Shown: in pieces, positions 36,204 to 50,199 of the stretch | Layout: the number at the start of each line of letters is the position of its first letter | How positions within the stretch are numbered: position 1 is the stretch's first letter | NCBI GenBank assembly: GCA_963556495.2 | Contig: OY747721.1 | Coordinates: 14,389,149-14,453,148 of the forward strand | Direction of reading: 5' to 3' | DNA: 64,000 nt | Source of the DNA: Valencia hispanica | Taxonomy: Eukaryota; Chordata; Actinopteri; Cyprinodontiformes; Valenciidae | The notes under the pieces: generated by a model | The model's database searches: none | Seen by the model: the letters and a program-made list of their open reading frames with translations, nothing else | What the model was told of the DNA's origin: nothing | Program-made: the position numbers and the translations under genes

Positions 36204-37466
36204 AGCTACATTGTGTAAGAACTTCTCCCATCTAGCGGTGAAACAACCAACTGAATATTACTTTCTAGCCCCACCTCCCACCCCCCATTCCGAGTGCATT
36301 TTAACTCCTACGGTGGCCGTTTCATGCCAAGGTTAACATGGCTTCCAGTACTACGACTTCGTCCAGTGTTCCTTCCAGTGATGAGGTTACTTTAGAAAAC
36401 TACATCGCATTTAGGGTGTATTCAGACCAGAAAAGTCCTTTGGTCCGCTTGTTTGGTCCGGACCCAAAGTGGACTTAATTTTTTTCGTTTGGTGCGGTTC
36501 GCATTCACACTGTACATTTTGCAAGTGAACTATATTTTGTAAACACATCCACGCGTGTGACGATCGATGCGGCCATCGGACAGCAATGACTAGGGCGGCA
36601 AACAGAGCGCAGACCCGGAAATGGAGGAAAACATTTAAGCCTTACGCTGCTCTTCATATTTCTGCTGTTATTGGAGCTGCAAAATCACATTAAGTGTCAA
36701 GAGCAGCTCATTCAACGCAGGTTTCGTGACGCTCTGTTTCAAATTTTGGAAAGGCGTCGGGGAATGCGTGCAGTAACCTGAAGGAGACGATGTGCTCTCC
36801 GTGCCCTGACCCATAACATGCTTGCAGCACCGTGGCTAAACAGAAGACGAACGAGCAGGTATGAACTTACCTTGCTACGGTGGCTTGTTAAGCCCAAAAA
36901 GGCCCATGCATCCTGGAGTTGGTTCGGATCGACACTGGTTTATATTCACACCTGAAGCGAACTGCACCAGAGTCCGTTTGGAAGCGAACCGAGACCACCT
37001 AAAAAAGTGGGTCTCGGTCTGGTTCTCTGATCCGCACCAAGATTCGTTTGTGTGTTTTCACACCTGCATAAAAGGTCCGGACCAGCGTTCGAAATGAACC
37101 CTGGTCCGTTTAAAGTGGACCAAACAGTGCAAAACAGTGCAATACTATATAGTCAGACGTCTACCGCGTCGTGAGTAGACCATCTCCCTCTGGCATTCGT
37201 CACGGTGCAACTGAGTGTAGCCAAAGCGCGAAAGGCAGAGCTAGAATTTTCAGGAATGTCCCTCGTTGGGAAATGTATTTTAAAGATGAAGGCTCAACAT
37301 GGATTCAGCCATTCAAGCGAGTCGCGCGTATGTATTCTGAATAGCAGATTCTACACTTACGAGAATACTTTCATTAGTAGGTGGAAGTAATTACATATGA
37401 ATGAGCACATATGAAAGAACAAAGTTTTTTTTTTGCTAAGAATTAACTCAAATACACAATGTAGCT
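36204..37466. mobile_element. MITE with TTAA flanks and 14-bp perfect TIRs
   Basis: Ends AGCTACATTGTGTA (36204-36217) and TACACAATGTAGCT (37453-37466) are perfect inverted repeats. TTAA lies on both sides (36200-36203, 37467-37470), so the repeat can also be read as 17 bp including part of the flank. The related Tc1 copy has GTTTAGGGTCG at the site (about 42742), confirming an insertion here. TTAA is the piggyBac target, but the ends are not typical piggyBac, so the class is open. A second element is nested at about 36414-37125. Confidence 0.75.
36414..37125. mobile_element. Nested MITE-like element with inverted GTTTGGTCC motifs
   Basis: The left part has GGTGTATTCAGACCAG and GTTTGGTCCGGACC. 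The right part has AAAGGTCCGGACCAGCG and AAAGTGGACCAAAC, i.e. the motif GTTTGGTCC in inverted orientation at both ends. The interior is CpG-rich for this region and not related to the host element. The precise boundaries are uncertain. Confidence 0.5.
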
Positions 37467-38224
37467 TTAAGGTCGTTTTCCTGTTTAAGTGTGAACCTCT
37501 TCACCAGTCTCAAGCCTTTTGCAGCACAGTTCAGGTTTTTTTTTTTTGTCCAGGACTGCCCTGATCTTGCTGAGAAAAAGCATATCCCAAGCATGATGCT
37601 GCTGCTGCCACCACCAAACGGCGTTTTGCATGTAGGCTAAAAAGTTACATTTCAGTCTCATCCTACCAGAATACCTACCTCGAAGTGCAAGAATAGGGCT
37701 TTAAACATTTTCGCAAAGCCTGCACAGTTGCAGTACTCACTGAAATAACGGTAATTTGCAAATAAAAACTGCAGCCTATGTTGTAGTTTGAAATTTTTTC
37801 CAACTTATTCCCTTTTTAAAATTTGGGGCGTTACAACTTAAGAATATTATTATTGTTCATTGATAAGCTACATCTAATAGGGAACTCTGGTGGCATTCAG
37901 CCAGCGACACTCCCAAAAAAGCTGGTTTGTTTTCACCACTTATTTATAGTCCCAAACAAAGCAGCAGCAAGCAGCATATTTGCATAATGACAACATTGGA
38001 GTCCATTGTTTTCACTCTAAGTGCTCCAACCAGCTGCTACAAGACAGCTGACGAGTGTTACTGCATCAGGATATGGCGCTGACATTTCTTTGTAACATGT
38101 CACAGCTACAATATCAGGACTACTTGTGAGTGTCTTGTGTGACCAGTGAGTGTGACATGAGTCAGATGACAACACTAAACAATGGGTGTGGTGCCCATAT
38201 CTCTCAAATAAATAAAATGCAATT

Positions 38225-38560
38225 TGTGAACTATAATGCTCTGCAGACGTATTCATACCTCCTTAAAGCTTTTTCATATTTCGCCAGGTTATAATCAAAA
38301 ACTTCTATGTATTTTATTTGGATTTAATGTAATAGACCAAAACAATATTACATATTTGTGAACGGCAATTAAAACTGTTTCAAAAAATAAATACAAAATT
38401 GACAAAGAAAGATCTAGAAAAAGCAGCATGTGTTTGTATTCACACAGCAAGCTGCAACCAGCATTATTTTTAGGGTTTCTTGACAAACATTTCTAATTTT
38501 TATTATTTAAAGTACATGATTTTCCTTCCACCAGATTTTATTTATCAGTATCACTTTAAA
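38225..38560 (-). mobile_element. Tc1 terminal fragment
   Basis: Starts CTGCAGACGTATTCATACCT, continues TTTCATATTTCGCCAGGTTA and GATTTAATGTAATAGACCAA. This is a decayed Tc1 terminus only, with no coding part. Confidence 0.55.
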
Positions 38561-41500
38561 TGGGCTAAATAATAATGCACACCACACTTTTTAAATTATT
38601 GCTTGTAAAATTGGCAAAACATAACATCTTAAAAAATATATGAAAGTTATTGATTGGAAAATGAATAAGGCACTGTTAACTAAACTATTAAACAGAAATA
38701 CAACAGCTGTTATACTGATAATTACAAACTGACTGATTCACAAAGCATAAATCATCTACAGAAATTTTCTTTGCACCTTATAAATATGTGAAGGGATATT
38801 GGTAAAACAAAAAAAATGAAGAAATGTGGTAGATTTTCTCAAAATAATTTTCTTGCACACTGATTTTCATCAATTAGGCCGCAACAAAACATCTCAGCGT
38901 TATGTTTGAATAACCAACCTTGATGCTTTTCACTAACAATTCATGACTGTAACTCCACGAGGTCAAATTTATTAACATTCATGCATCCCTTTCAATATAG
39001 AAAGCAGTTACTCTAACTGGTATGTGCAAAAGCAGTTTGGGCTTAGGTTTGTGCCTCACTTTTTGAAGAAAATGAAGAGGCTATATATAATATGGTTATT
39101 AATACATCATTTTACAAAATTGCAGCCAGCAGTAAATATGATTTAATGGCACAACTGTTGTGTGTTCAAACACAACGACCTCTGCTTGGTTTTTGTTTTA
39201 ATGGCACAGCAAATAAAAGTCCTGATTGCTTGCAACAGCATTTTGAGTTTGGCCAAAGATGCAGCATCTTCATCTAAAAGACAACACAGAGGCTCCCAGG
39301 TGTAGAGGAAAATGTTGTTTTCTCGAGCCAATAACATGAGCCCTGATTACAGTAGATACAGTGAAAATTAAAGTGTTCAGAAGATGTATAAAAAAATTAT
39401 TTAGCCTTTTGAGTTTATGTATTGCACTAAGAGTCCATACAAAGTTGGTTTTAAAACAACTAAAACTTTGAATCATATTATTCCCAGGGTTTAACGCCCT
39501 TGTAATGAGATGTCAAGAAACAGAGCTGAAGTGACTATAGTTTTTTAGAGCAACATGGTGCTACCCCTCAACCACGTATTGCTGATCAGCTGGCTGAAAG
39601 GAGGCTATTACACATTTTCTTCGCTTAGAAAGAAGAACTACAAATGTGTTGTATAAAAATGCGAAAAAATTAGCTTAGAAAGAACTACAAATTTGCCGTA
39701 CAAAAATGTGAAAACAGGTGTGAAAACCAAATATCAGTCCTATTAAGGAAACACTGTTTAAAAATACTGAATGACTTCCAGTTAATATCTGTGTACTTGT
39801 TTGACTGTATAAAGGGGAATGGTAAGAAGCAATTACTAACATACACTTCAGCAAAGTGAGTTAATATCGTAAAGAACTGCTTGGACTATGAGAATTAATA
39901 GCCAATTAAACAAATGCCATACATGACATTTGCCAACAATATTGCATGCTTTTCTGATATCCTGCACAGCGAAGACATGCCTCCATTAAGCTTTTACTGG
40001 CTAATTTCCTTCTCATTTCAATTTCGTTCCAAAAGCTATAACTTATGCAAATTCATTTGCATAAACTTTGCTTTAAGTTAACATAAAAGATAAATAAGTA
40101 CAAATTTATTTATACAGCACCTTTATAGAAATGATCACAAAGTGCTTTACAAGAAAAACAGGTACAGTCACAGTGCATGTAACATTTAAAAGTAAAACTA
40201 AGCACAGGCTATTTTAAAAGATGACAACATAAAAGATAAACATTTACCATAGTTACTGCACTACAGGTTATTTGATTGAAATGGCAGTTTATTCCCACTT
40301 AGGAATATAAGCCTTTTCTCTTTCCATTATCTGATTTATATAAAACTCAAAAAAGTACATCAAAGAACATATGATTTGGATCAGTGGCTGATTGATTGAT
40401 GCATCACTCGGTAATAACACTGTCAAGTAAAGCAAACTGATCACTGCTTAAATTCATATTCCAATAACACAAAGTATTGGAATATGAGGATTTGAGGATT
40501 CTGGACACACATGTGAGGATTCTGCACACATGTGAGGATTCTGGACACATCAGGAGGCATGGTTCTGAATCATTGGTATTTCTCTTGTAGCTGTTCCTCT
40601 CTGTGTTCCCCAGTGATGATTGATATGTTACCTACAGGCCAGCTCTCTCCATGCTCTGCTAAAATGAACTGAACCACAAGGGCAATGAGGAGAGACACCC
40701 TGTGGCTCCAAACAAAGGCAAAAGCTCCCAGTTGTAAGCTGAAACTACTGTCTCTTCTCTCTCTGTCTAAAACTGAAAATTCTGCTCAGTTATGATGACG
40801 CTACCCTTTAATGTCCTGTACTGCACACACAGTGTGGATTTGGTATTTCAAAAACTCCTTTTCTCCAGGTCCCTTAAAAATGTTATTGTAGAACTCAAGA
40901 TCTAGTCAAAACAACTGTTATTCTGGCCCTTTTCAGCAACAAGACAATTCAAATAGTTTAACATGATAACATAAAAAAGAGAACATTGCAGCGGCATTCT
41001 AAAGAAAAGAAAAACTTTGGACTACAGACTAAAACTAATGATATTGCAGGAAAAATAACTAGAACAGTTAAAGCAAACTCTAAACAAATGGTTTTTTAGT
41101 TTTTATTTAAAAGAACTCATGTTTTGACTTTTTTTTAAATGGAAGTCACAGAGATGTTGAGTTTAAGGAAAGTTTTTTTTTTTTTGTAGAATTTATTTTA
41201 ATTAGCTGTCTAATGGGATGTAGCTCTCAAGTTACACTAAATCCATGTCTGATTGGTTGATCAGTATCCTATGACATCTATTCCCTATGAAGCCCAGGCT
41301 CAGTCCAGCCCAAGCCCAGAAGTTTGGAGTCCTACAAAAGCACCTTAAGCTGCTGTTCCACCGTTTCCTATCTTGCCATGTATGTTGATACTGTATAGGG
41401 AGAAACATGTGCTATGTGGGTCTGGTGGGAAAATGAATAGGATTTTGTGTAACATTTATTTATGTAACGTTTTTTTAAGTTTATTTGTCACTTTGCTTCT

Positions 41501-42244
41501 TTCTGAATCTGAATATTGCATGCATTAGGGTCAAAGATGGGGAAATAAAAATTCTTTATTTTTTATTTTTGATCTATTTTCATAATTAAAGAACAACTGA
41601 CCATCTGGGAATGGCATTTCAATTATCTATGGGTGCTCCTGAGTGAGATATCTTGAGATTAAGTATAATCCTATAATTGGTTTTACTATCCGATATTTTA
41701 GTTTTAATTGTGTCAAATCTGTAGCTGTGGCACCACGGTCGATGGTGGGGTGGCGGGGGCCCCAGAACTGGGCATTCACACTATCAAATCATGATCAGTT
41801 ATACTGTTTTCAAAAGGCCTGCTGGTGAAAAAAAATATAAGCCTAAAATTTAAGATACATACACCATTTTCTATTATTTTACTTTTAAATTGTTGTTGCA
41901 GAAGTGGGGAATAACTCCACAACCCCACCACCATCCAAAACAAAAAAATGGTTTGGCCTCTGACACAACTTCTCGATTCGCAACACAGAGAGAAAAGTAT
42001 GCAGTCTCAACCTGGTCCTCTGCTCTGGATCAGGCAGCCTACATCACTATAAAGAAATAGTACTGCGACTGTCACCTGATAAAGACGACTGAAGCTGCGT
42101 AACAGCCAACCTAGACTGCAGCTGGATCCCTCTGTTCTCTGCGTCCTCTGCTCTAATGGCCCTAACAAACTCAGCAGTTTCTGTCAGGGACGCATTATGT
42201 GTATTTGCTAGTGGAAGTAATAACTAGAACAGGTCCGTTACCTA
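38561..42244. other. adk intron, mostly unrecognised
   Basis: AT-rich intron. At 40100-40175 CAAATTTATTTATACAGCAC and AAAGTGCTTTACAAG look like a reversed LINE/SINE 3' end. The hairpin and short tandem repeat at 40454-40551 are listed separately. Nothing else is supported. Confidence 0.4.
40454..40551. repeat. Perfect hairpin followed by 3-copy tandem repeat
   Basis: TCATATTCCAATA (40454-40466) and TATTGGAATATGA (40475-40487) form a 13-bp stem with an 8-nt loop. Immediately after come three copies of TGAGGATTCTGGACACACATG and shorter variants (40493-40551). Confidence 0.85.
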
Positions 42245-43553
42245 CAGTGGCTTGCAAAAGTATTCGGCCCCCTTGAACTTTTTCACATTTTGTCACATTA
42301 CAGCCACAAACATGAATCAATTTTATTGGAATTCCACGTGAAAGACTGATACAAAGTGGTTTAAACGTGAGAAGTGGAACGAAAATCGTACATGATTCCA
42401 AACATTTTTTACAAATAAATAACTGAAAAGTGGGGTGTGCGTAATTATTCAGCCCCCTGAGTCAAAACTTTGTAGAACCACCTTTTGCTGCACTTACAGC
42501 TGTCAGTCTTTTAGGGTATGTCTCTACCAGCTTTGCACATCTAGAGACTGAAATTATTGCCCATTCTTCTTTGCAAAACAGCTCCAGCTCAGTCAGATTA
42601 GATGGACAGCATTTGTGAACAGCAGTTTTCAGATCTTGCCACAGATTCTCGATTGGATGTAGGTCTGGACTTTGACTGGGCCATTCTAACACATGGATAT
42701 GTTTTGCTTTAAACCATTCCATTGTTGCCCTGGCTTTATGTTTAGGGTCGTTGTCCTGCTGGAAGGTGAACCTCCGCCCCAGTCTCAAGTCTTTTGCAGA
42801 CTCCAAGAGGTTTTCTTCCAAGATTGCCCTGTATTTGGCTCCATCCATCTTCCTATCAACTCTGACCGGCTTCCCTGTCCCTGCTGAAGAGAAGCACCCC
42901 CAGAGCATGATGCTGCCACCACCATATTTGACAGTGGGGATGGTGTGTTCAGAGTGATGTGCAGTGTTGGTTTTCTGCCACACATAGCGTTTTCCATTTT
43001 GGTCTCATCTGACCAGAGCACCTTCTTCCACATGTTTGCTGTGTCCCCCACATGGCTTGTGGCAAACTGCAAACGGGACTTCTTATGGTTTTCTTTTAAC
43101 AATGGCTTTCTTCTTGCCACTCTTCCATAAAGGCCAACTTTGTACAGTGCACCACTAATAGTTGTCCTATGGACAGATTCCCCCACCTGAGCTGTAGATC
43201 TCTGCAGCTCGTCCAGACTCACCATGGGCCTCTTGGCTGCATTTCTGATCAGCGCTCTCCTTGTTCGGCAGGTGCACTCTATTTAGTCATTAGCACTCAT
43301 CAGGCAATGTCTATGGGCAACTGACTGCATTCAGACCAAAGGGGGCTGAATAATTACGCACACCCCACTTTTCAGTTATTTATTTGTAAAAAATGTTTGG
43401 AATCATGTATGATTTTCGTTCCACTTCTCACGTGTACACCACTTTGTATTGGTCTTGCACGTGGAATTCCAATAAAATTGATTCATGTTTGTGGCTGTAA
43501 TGTGACAAAATGTGGAAAAGTTCAAGGGGGCCGAATACTTTTGCAAGCCACTG
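42245..43553 (-). mobile_element. Tc1-like transposon, internally deleted copy A
   Basis: Flanked by TA at 42243-42244 and 43554-43555. The ends CAGTGGCTTGCAAAAGTATT are repeated as a long inverted repeat of about 210 bp on each side, near-identical and with inner direct-repeat-like blocks (AAAAGTGGGGTGTGCGTAAT). At 1,309 bp it is about 295 bp shorter than copy B at 50200-51803. The difference is mainly one deletion that removed the transposase N-terminus. The well-kept TIRs suggest a fairly recent insertion. Confidence 0.93.
42462..43225 (-). pseudogene. Tc1 transposase remnant, lacks the DNA-binding N-terminus
   Basis: DDE transposase of a Tc1 element that would cut and paste the element at TA sites. 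The N-terminal paired-like helix-turn-helix is missing: near 43267 the leader sequence GTGCACCTG joins directly to CGAACAAGG. The first kept part, 42785-43225, reads MVSLDELQRSTAQVGESV and has the first catalytic Asp in WSDETK. A 20-nt loss after ACCAAAATG (between two AAAATG repeats) then shifts the frame. The second part, 42462-42983, is open over 173 codons and holds FQQDNDPKH and PIENLW, the second Asp and the Glu. It cannot make an active enzyme. Confidence 0.9.
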
Positions 43554-43729
43554 TAACGTTTAAAGGTTGTTGAATGTTAATGGCTGCAATGTTTTGTAAC
43601 TTGCTCTCGATTAACTTTACTAGCAAGCGTGTGCGTCCTCACTGGGCATTAATGGACTGAACGGTGGAGGTGAGTGGCCGTAGATGAAATGAAGACACCG
43701 TTGTAGAACCTCAATTATAACAGTAACGG

Positions 43730-43984
43730 CTGTTTCAAAAGACACACCGTGGCGGCATATTAGGGTAATATTACCGGCACAGTGTGTCTTTTAAATGCGC
43801 CTTGGCAGCATGGCGAAGTGCGAATATTGCAGCATTCTTGCCGGCAAGCTTGATAGTAATATTACTGCAATATTGCCGAGACGCTGGACTTATGAATGAA
43901 GATCTCGCCTTGGCGCAACAAAGGGTGATGTCATGGGTAGTTGTTGTCAGCATTGATGCCGGCACTGATGTCTTTTGAAACAGG
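43730..43984. mobile_element. MITE with CTGTTTCAAAAGACA inverted ends
   Basis: Left end CTGTTTCAAAAGACACACCG and right end, reverse complemented, CTGTTTCAAAAGACATCAGT. The left 57 bp form a further hairpin (AAAAGACACACCGTG with CACAGTGTGTCTTTT, tip GGTAATATTACC). No coding capacity. The target duplication was not identified. Confidence 0.6.
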
Positions 43985-48074
<4,090 letters not shown>

Positions 48075-48310
48075 TCCGCCAAGAAGGCTATGTTTTCGCC
48101 AGGGTTTGTTTGTTTGTTTGTCTGTTAGTTACTAAGTAACACAACTCAAAAAGTTAGAGAATGATTAGGATTAACTTTTCAGGAAATGTCTGCAGTGGGA
48201 CCAGGAACAAGTGATTGGATTTTGGGAGTAATACGGATCACCGTCTGGGGATTGGGTGTGGGGGGACTGACGGAGGTCTGCGCTCTCCGAGTGCTTTTTT
48301 AGTTCAATGT
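48075..48310 (+). repeat. Dispersed repeat (CCGCCAAGAAGG ... GGAGGTCTGCGCTCTCCGAG)
   Basis: Begins CTCCGCCAAGAAGGCTATGT, passes through a GTTTGTTTGTTTGTC tract and ends GACGGAGGTCTGCGCTCTCC with GAGTGC. I recognise this order of motifs from widespread animal interspersed repeats, but cannot give its class. Confidence 0.55.
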
Positions 48311-48589
48311 GTGAAAACACAAAAGAATATCACTTATTGTATTATTTTTTTGTCGCTAAATTTGGCTAACCGTGGCAAATCTGACACTAAAGTTAGCATT
48401 TGCATCAGAGCTTTCCACTGAAGCTAAAGGATCTTTTAAATAACTCTTTTAAATAACTCTGAAGTGTATCTGATTGTCTGTTGTACCAAATCCAAAATCC
48501 TATGTATACATAATACATTGACCTTTTACTGGATTTTGTTCTCCAAATAAAGATTATTTAAAAATACACTTAAAGATTTATGAAATCTT

Positions 48590-48740
48590 TACAGTGGATC
48601 CCCTACTATTCATGGGGGTTAGAAACCACATCTGCCTGCGAATATCTGAAAATTGTGAATAATTGAGACTCCCTCTAAAAATGCTTATAACTGCCTGTTT
48701 TAATAATTCAAACACCAAATATACCTTTAATATGCATTAG
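48590..48740 (+). mobile_element. Left part of split repeat R (intact relative at 63594)
   Basis: ATTCATGGGGGTTAGAAACC, CTGCCTGCGAATATCTGAAA and CTCTAAAAATGCTTATAACT match the copy beginning at 63598. After CCAAATATACC the match stops at about 48740 and resumes at about 50023, so an insertion of about 1.28 kb separates the halves. The general style (TTCGCGGGGG start) recalls pogo/Tigger-like MITEs, which is only a suggestion. Confidence 0.65.
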
Positions 48741-50022
48741 TTTGCAGCATGCAAACCTGGCCCGAACTGGCTAATTGGAAGGACTGGGAGAATTCCCAGT
48801 GGGCCGGTCTGATGTTTGGGCCGCAAGGGCTGGTGTTCTCTCGCTCTTTTTTTGTTTACACAAACAGCATGCCACACGCTGGATTGATTCTCTGCTCCCA
48901 CTGTCACTCGGCCACCTCCGCCTACACTTGTGGCTCCCGTTCTTTTCTCTCTCTCTCTGTCTGCATCGCACTCCGACCTGACCAAACACGTTTGTGCCTT
49001 CAGTCAGTTGTGTTTAAAAGATGGAAAGTAGAAAGATGTAGGGTGGCGGCTCAAAAGGAGGAAGGCTCTGGAAACAGATGCAGTTAAATGTGCAAAGATT
49101 GGCAAATTCTTAACTAAAACGAGCTTGCAGTTTTACATGTCAAATGAAAACGAAGTAACAGGTGAGGCAAGAAGTTGAACTTTGCCCGCAACCCACCGTA
49201 ATTATTTATCAATTCAATACATTGTGTGGCATTTCATAGCGTTATATAGTTTTACTAATGCTACGCAACACCACATAACTGGGAAACTGTCTTGTAGCCC
49301 TTCGTCAGAAGCAAGAAGCAGCATCAAGTTCCAGCCATGAGCCCAAAAGTCCAGAGTTGGCAGGTAGCACTTCTCATTGAGTAAATGTTATTAGAATTAA
49401 TATAATGAAGGATATGGTGTGGACCCACTGTATATGAAAAGTGTCCTGATATGCTAGATGATTCAGTACTACATTATTAAAACTGAGCTGAATTTATTCA
49501 GAAGGCTTTGTGAAAATGGGATATTTGTGCAGAGAATTATAACCATTTTTAAAATGCGATTTAGTGTCAGAAAAGGAGCGATAGAGAGATGATGGTCTTA
49601 TTAGTAAGTGCACCAATTTTTTTTTTACTTTCATCTTTTAATTTACAGTTTTAAAATTGTATTTATTCTTCTACTTAATTAGTATGGGTTCGGATATCTA
49701 TAAACACTTATTTGAACAGAATATTAATTCTGATATTGTTGAAAAGGATGAATTGTAAAGAATAATCTTGGAGATGTGCACTCATGTTGAAATAAATCTA
49801 TATTGTGAAGCAAACCTTATTTGGATTGAATTGGATAGATTTTTAGAAAACAGACTAAATTAAGGCTTTACAGAACAGTGTGATATTGTAGACTTAGCAT
49901 TTAGGCTAAAGTTATAGTTACATGATTTTAAAAATAACAGGTTGTGATATAAAGTGGGCCGGTCTAAGGCATGAAATTTCAGGGCTCAAAATGAGTCCCA
50001 CTCTGGCTCTGGTTGAAACTTA
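48741..50022. mobile_element. Unclassified ~1.28-kb insertion in repeat R
   Basis: The insert has GGAGAATTCCCAGTGGGCCG near its left end and AGTGGGCCGGTCTAAGGC near its right end, i.e. a shared GTGGGCCGGTCT motif in direct orientation at both ends. No transposase frame is readable. Open frames at 48737-49087 are not conserved with any protein I know. Could be a non-autonomous element of unknown type. Confidence 0.5.
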
Positions 50023-50199
50023 ACACTACTGCAGAAGCTATTTCAAAAGTGTTGCTCATTTCCACTCTTGGAGGTACAGTCAAACAGCACCAAGGAAAAT
50101 AAAGGGCCCTCCTGAAATGGCTGCTTTGCAAACACCAGCCAACAACATGTAAAGTAGCATTGCTTCCCAAACTGCATTTTCTTTCAAATATTTCAGATA
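50023..50199 (+). mobile_element. Middle part of split repeat R
   Basis: CTGCAGAAGCTATTTC, CACCAAGGAAAATAAAGGGC and CTTCCCAAACTGCATTTTCT match 63737-63900. It ends at AGATA, the TA target of Tc1 copy B. The repeat resumes at 51804 as TATGCTCTAC and runs to about 51870. Confidence 0.7.

Larger units (their letters stand above)
34660..37830 (-). mobile_element. Tc1-like fossil opened up by three later insertions
   Basis: Tc1 sequence, minus orientation, can be followed in four pieces: about 34660-35079, 35704-35718, about 36152-36203 and 37467-37830. Compared with the copy at 42245-43553, the order is unbroken: CTGGACTTTAACCAGAC (34988), ACGTTCTAA|CATAGTACAGGTAT, ATTCCATTGTGGCACTG, then GGTCGTTTTCCTG and CAGTCTCAAGCCTTTTGCAG (37505). 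The gaps are filled by separate insertions. The transposase is thoroughly decayed. Confidence 0.75.

Noticed and set aside
36861..37097. 78-codon open frame
   Set aside because: Falls inside a MITE-like insertion with inverted motifs and is not conserved in kind.
42693..42957. Open frames on the + strand within Tc1 copy A
   Set aside because: Antisense shadows of the transposase on the minus strand.
48737..49087. Overlapping 70-110-codon frames on both strands
   Set aside because: They lie in an unclassified inserted repeat, overlap each other and show no family motif.
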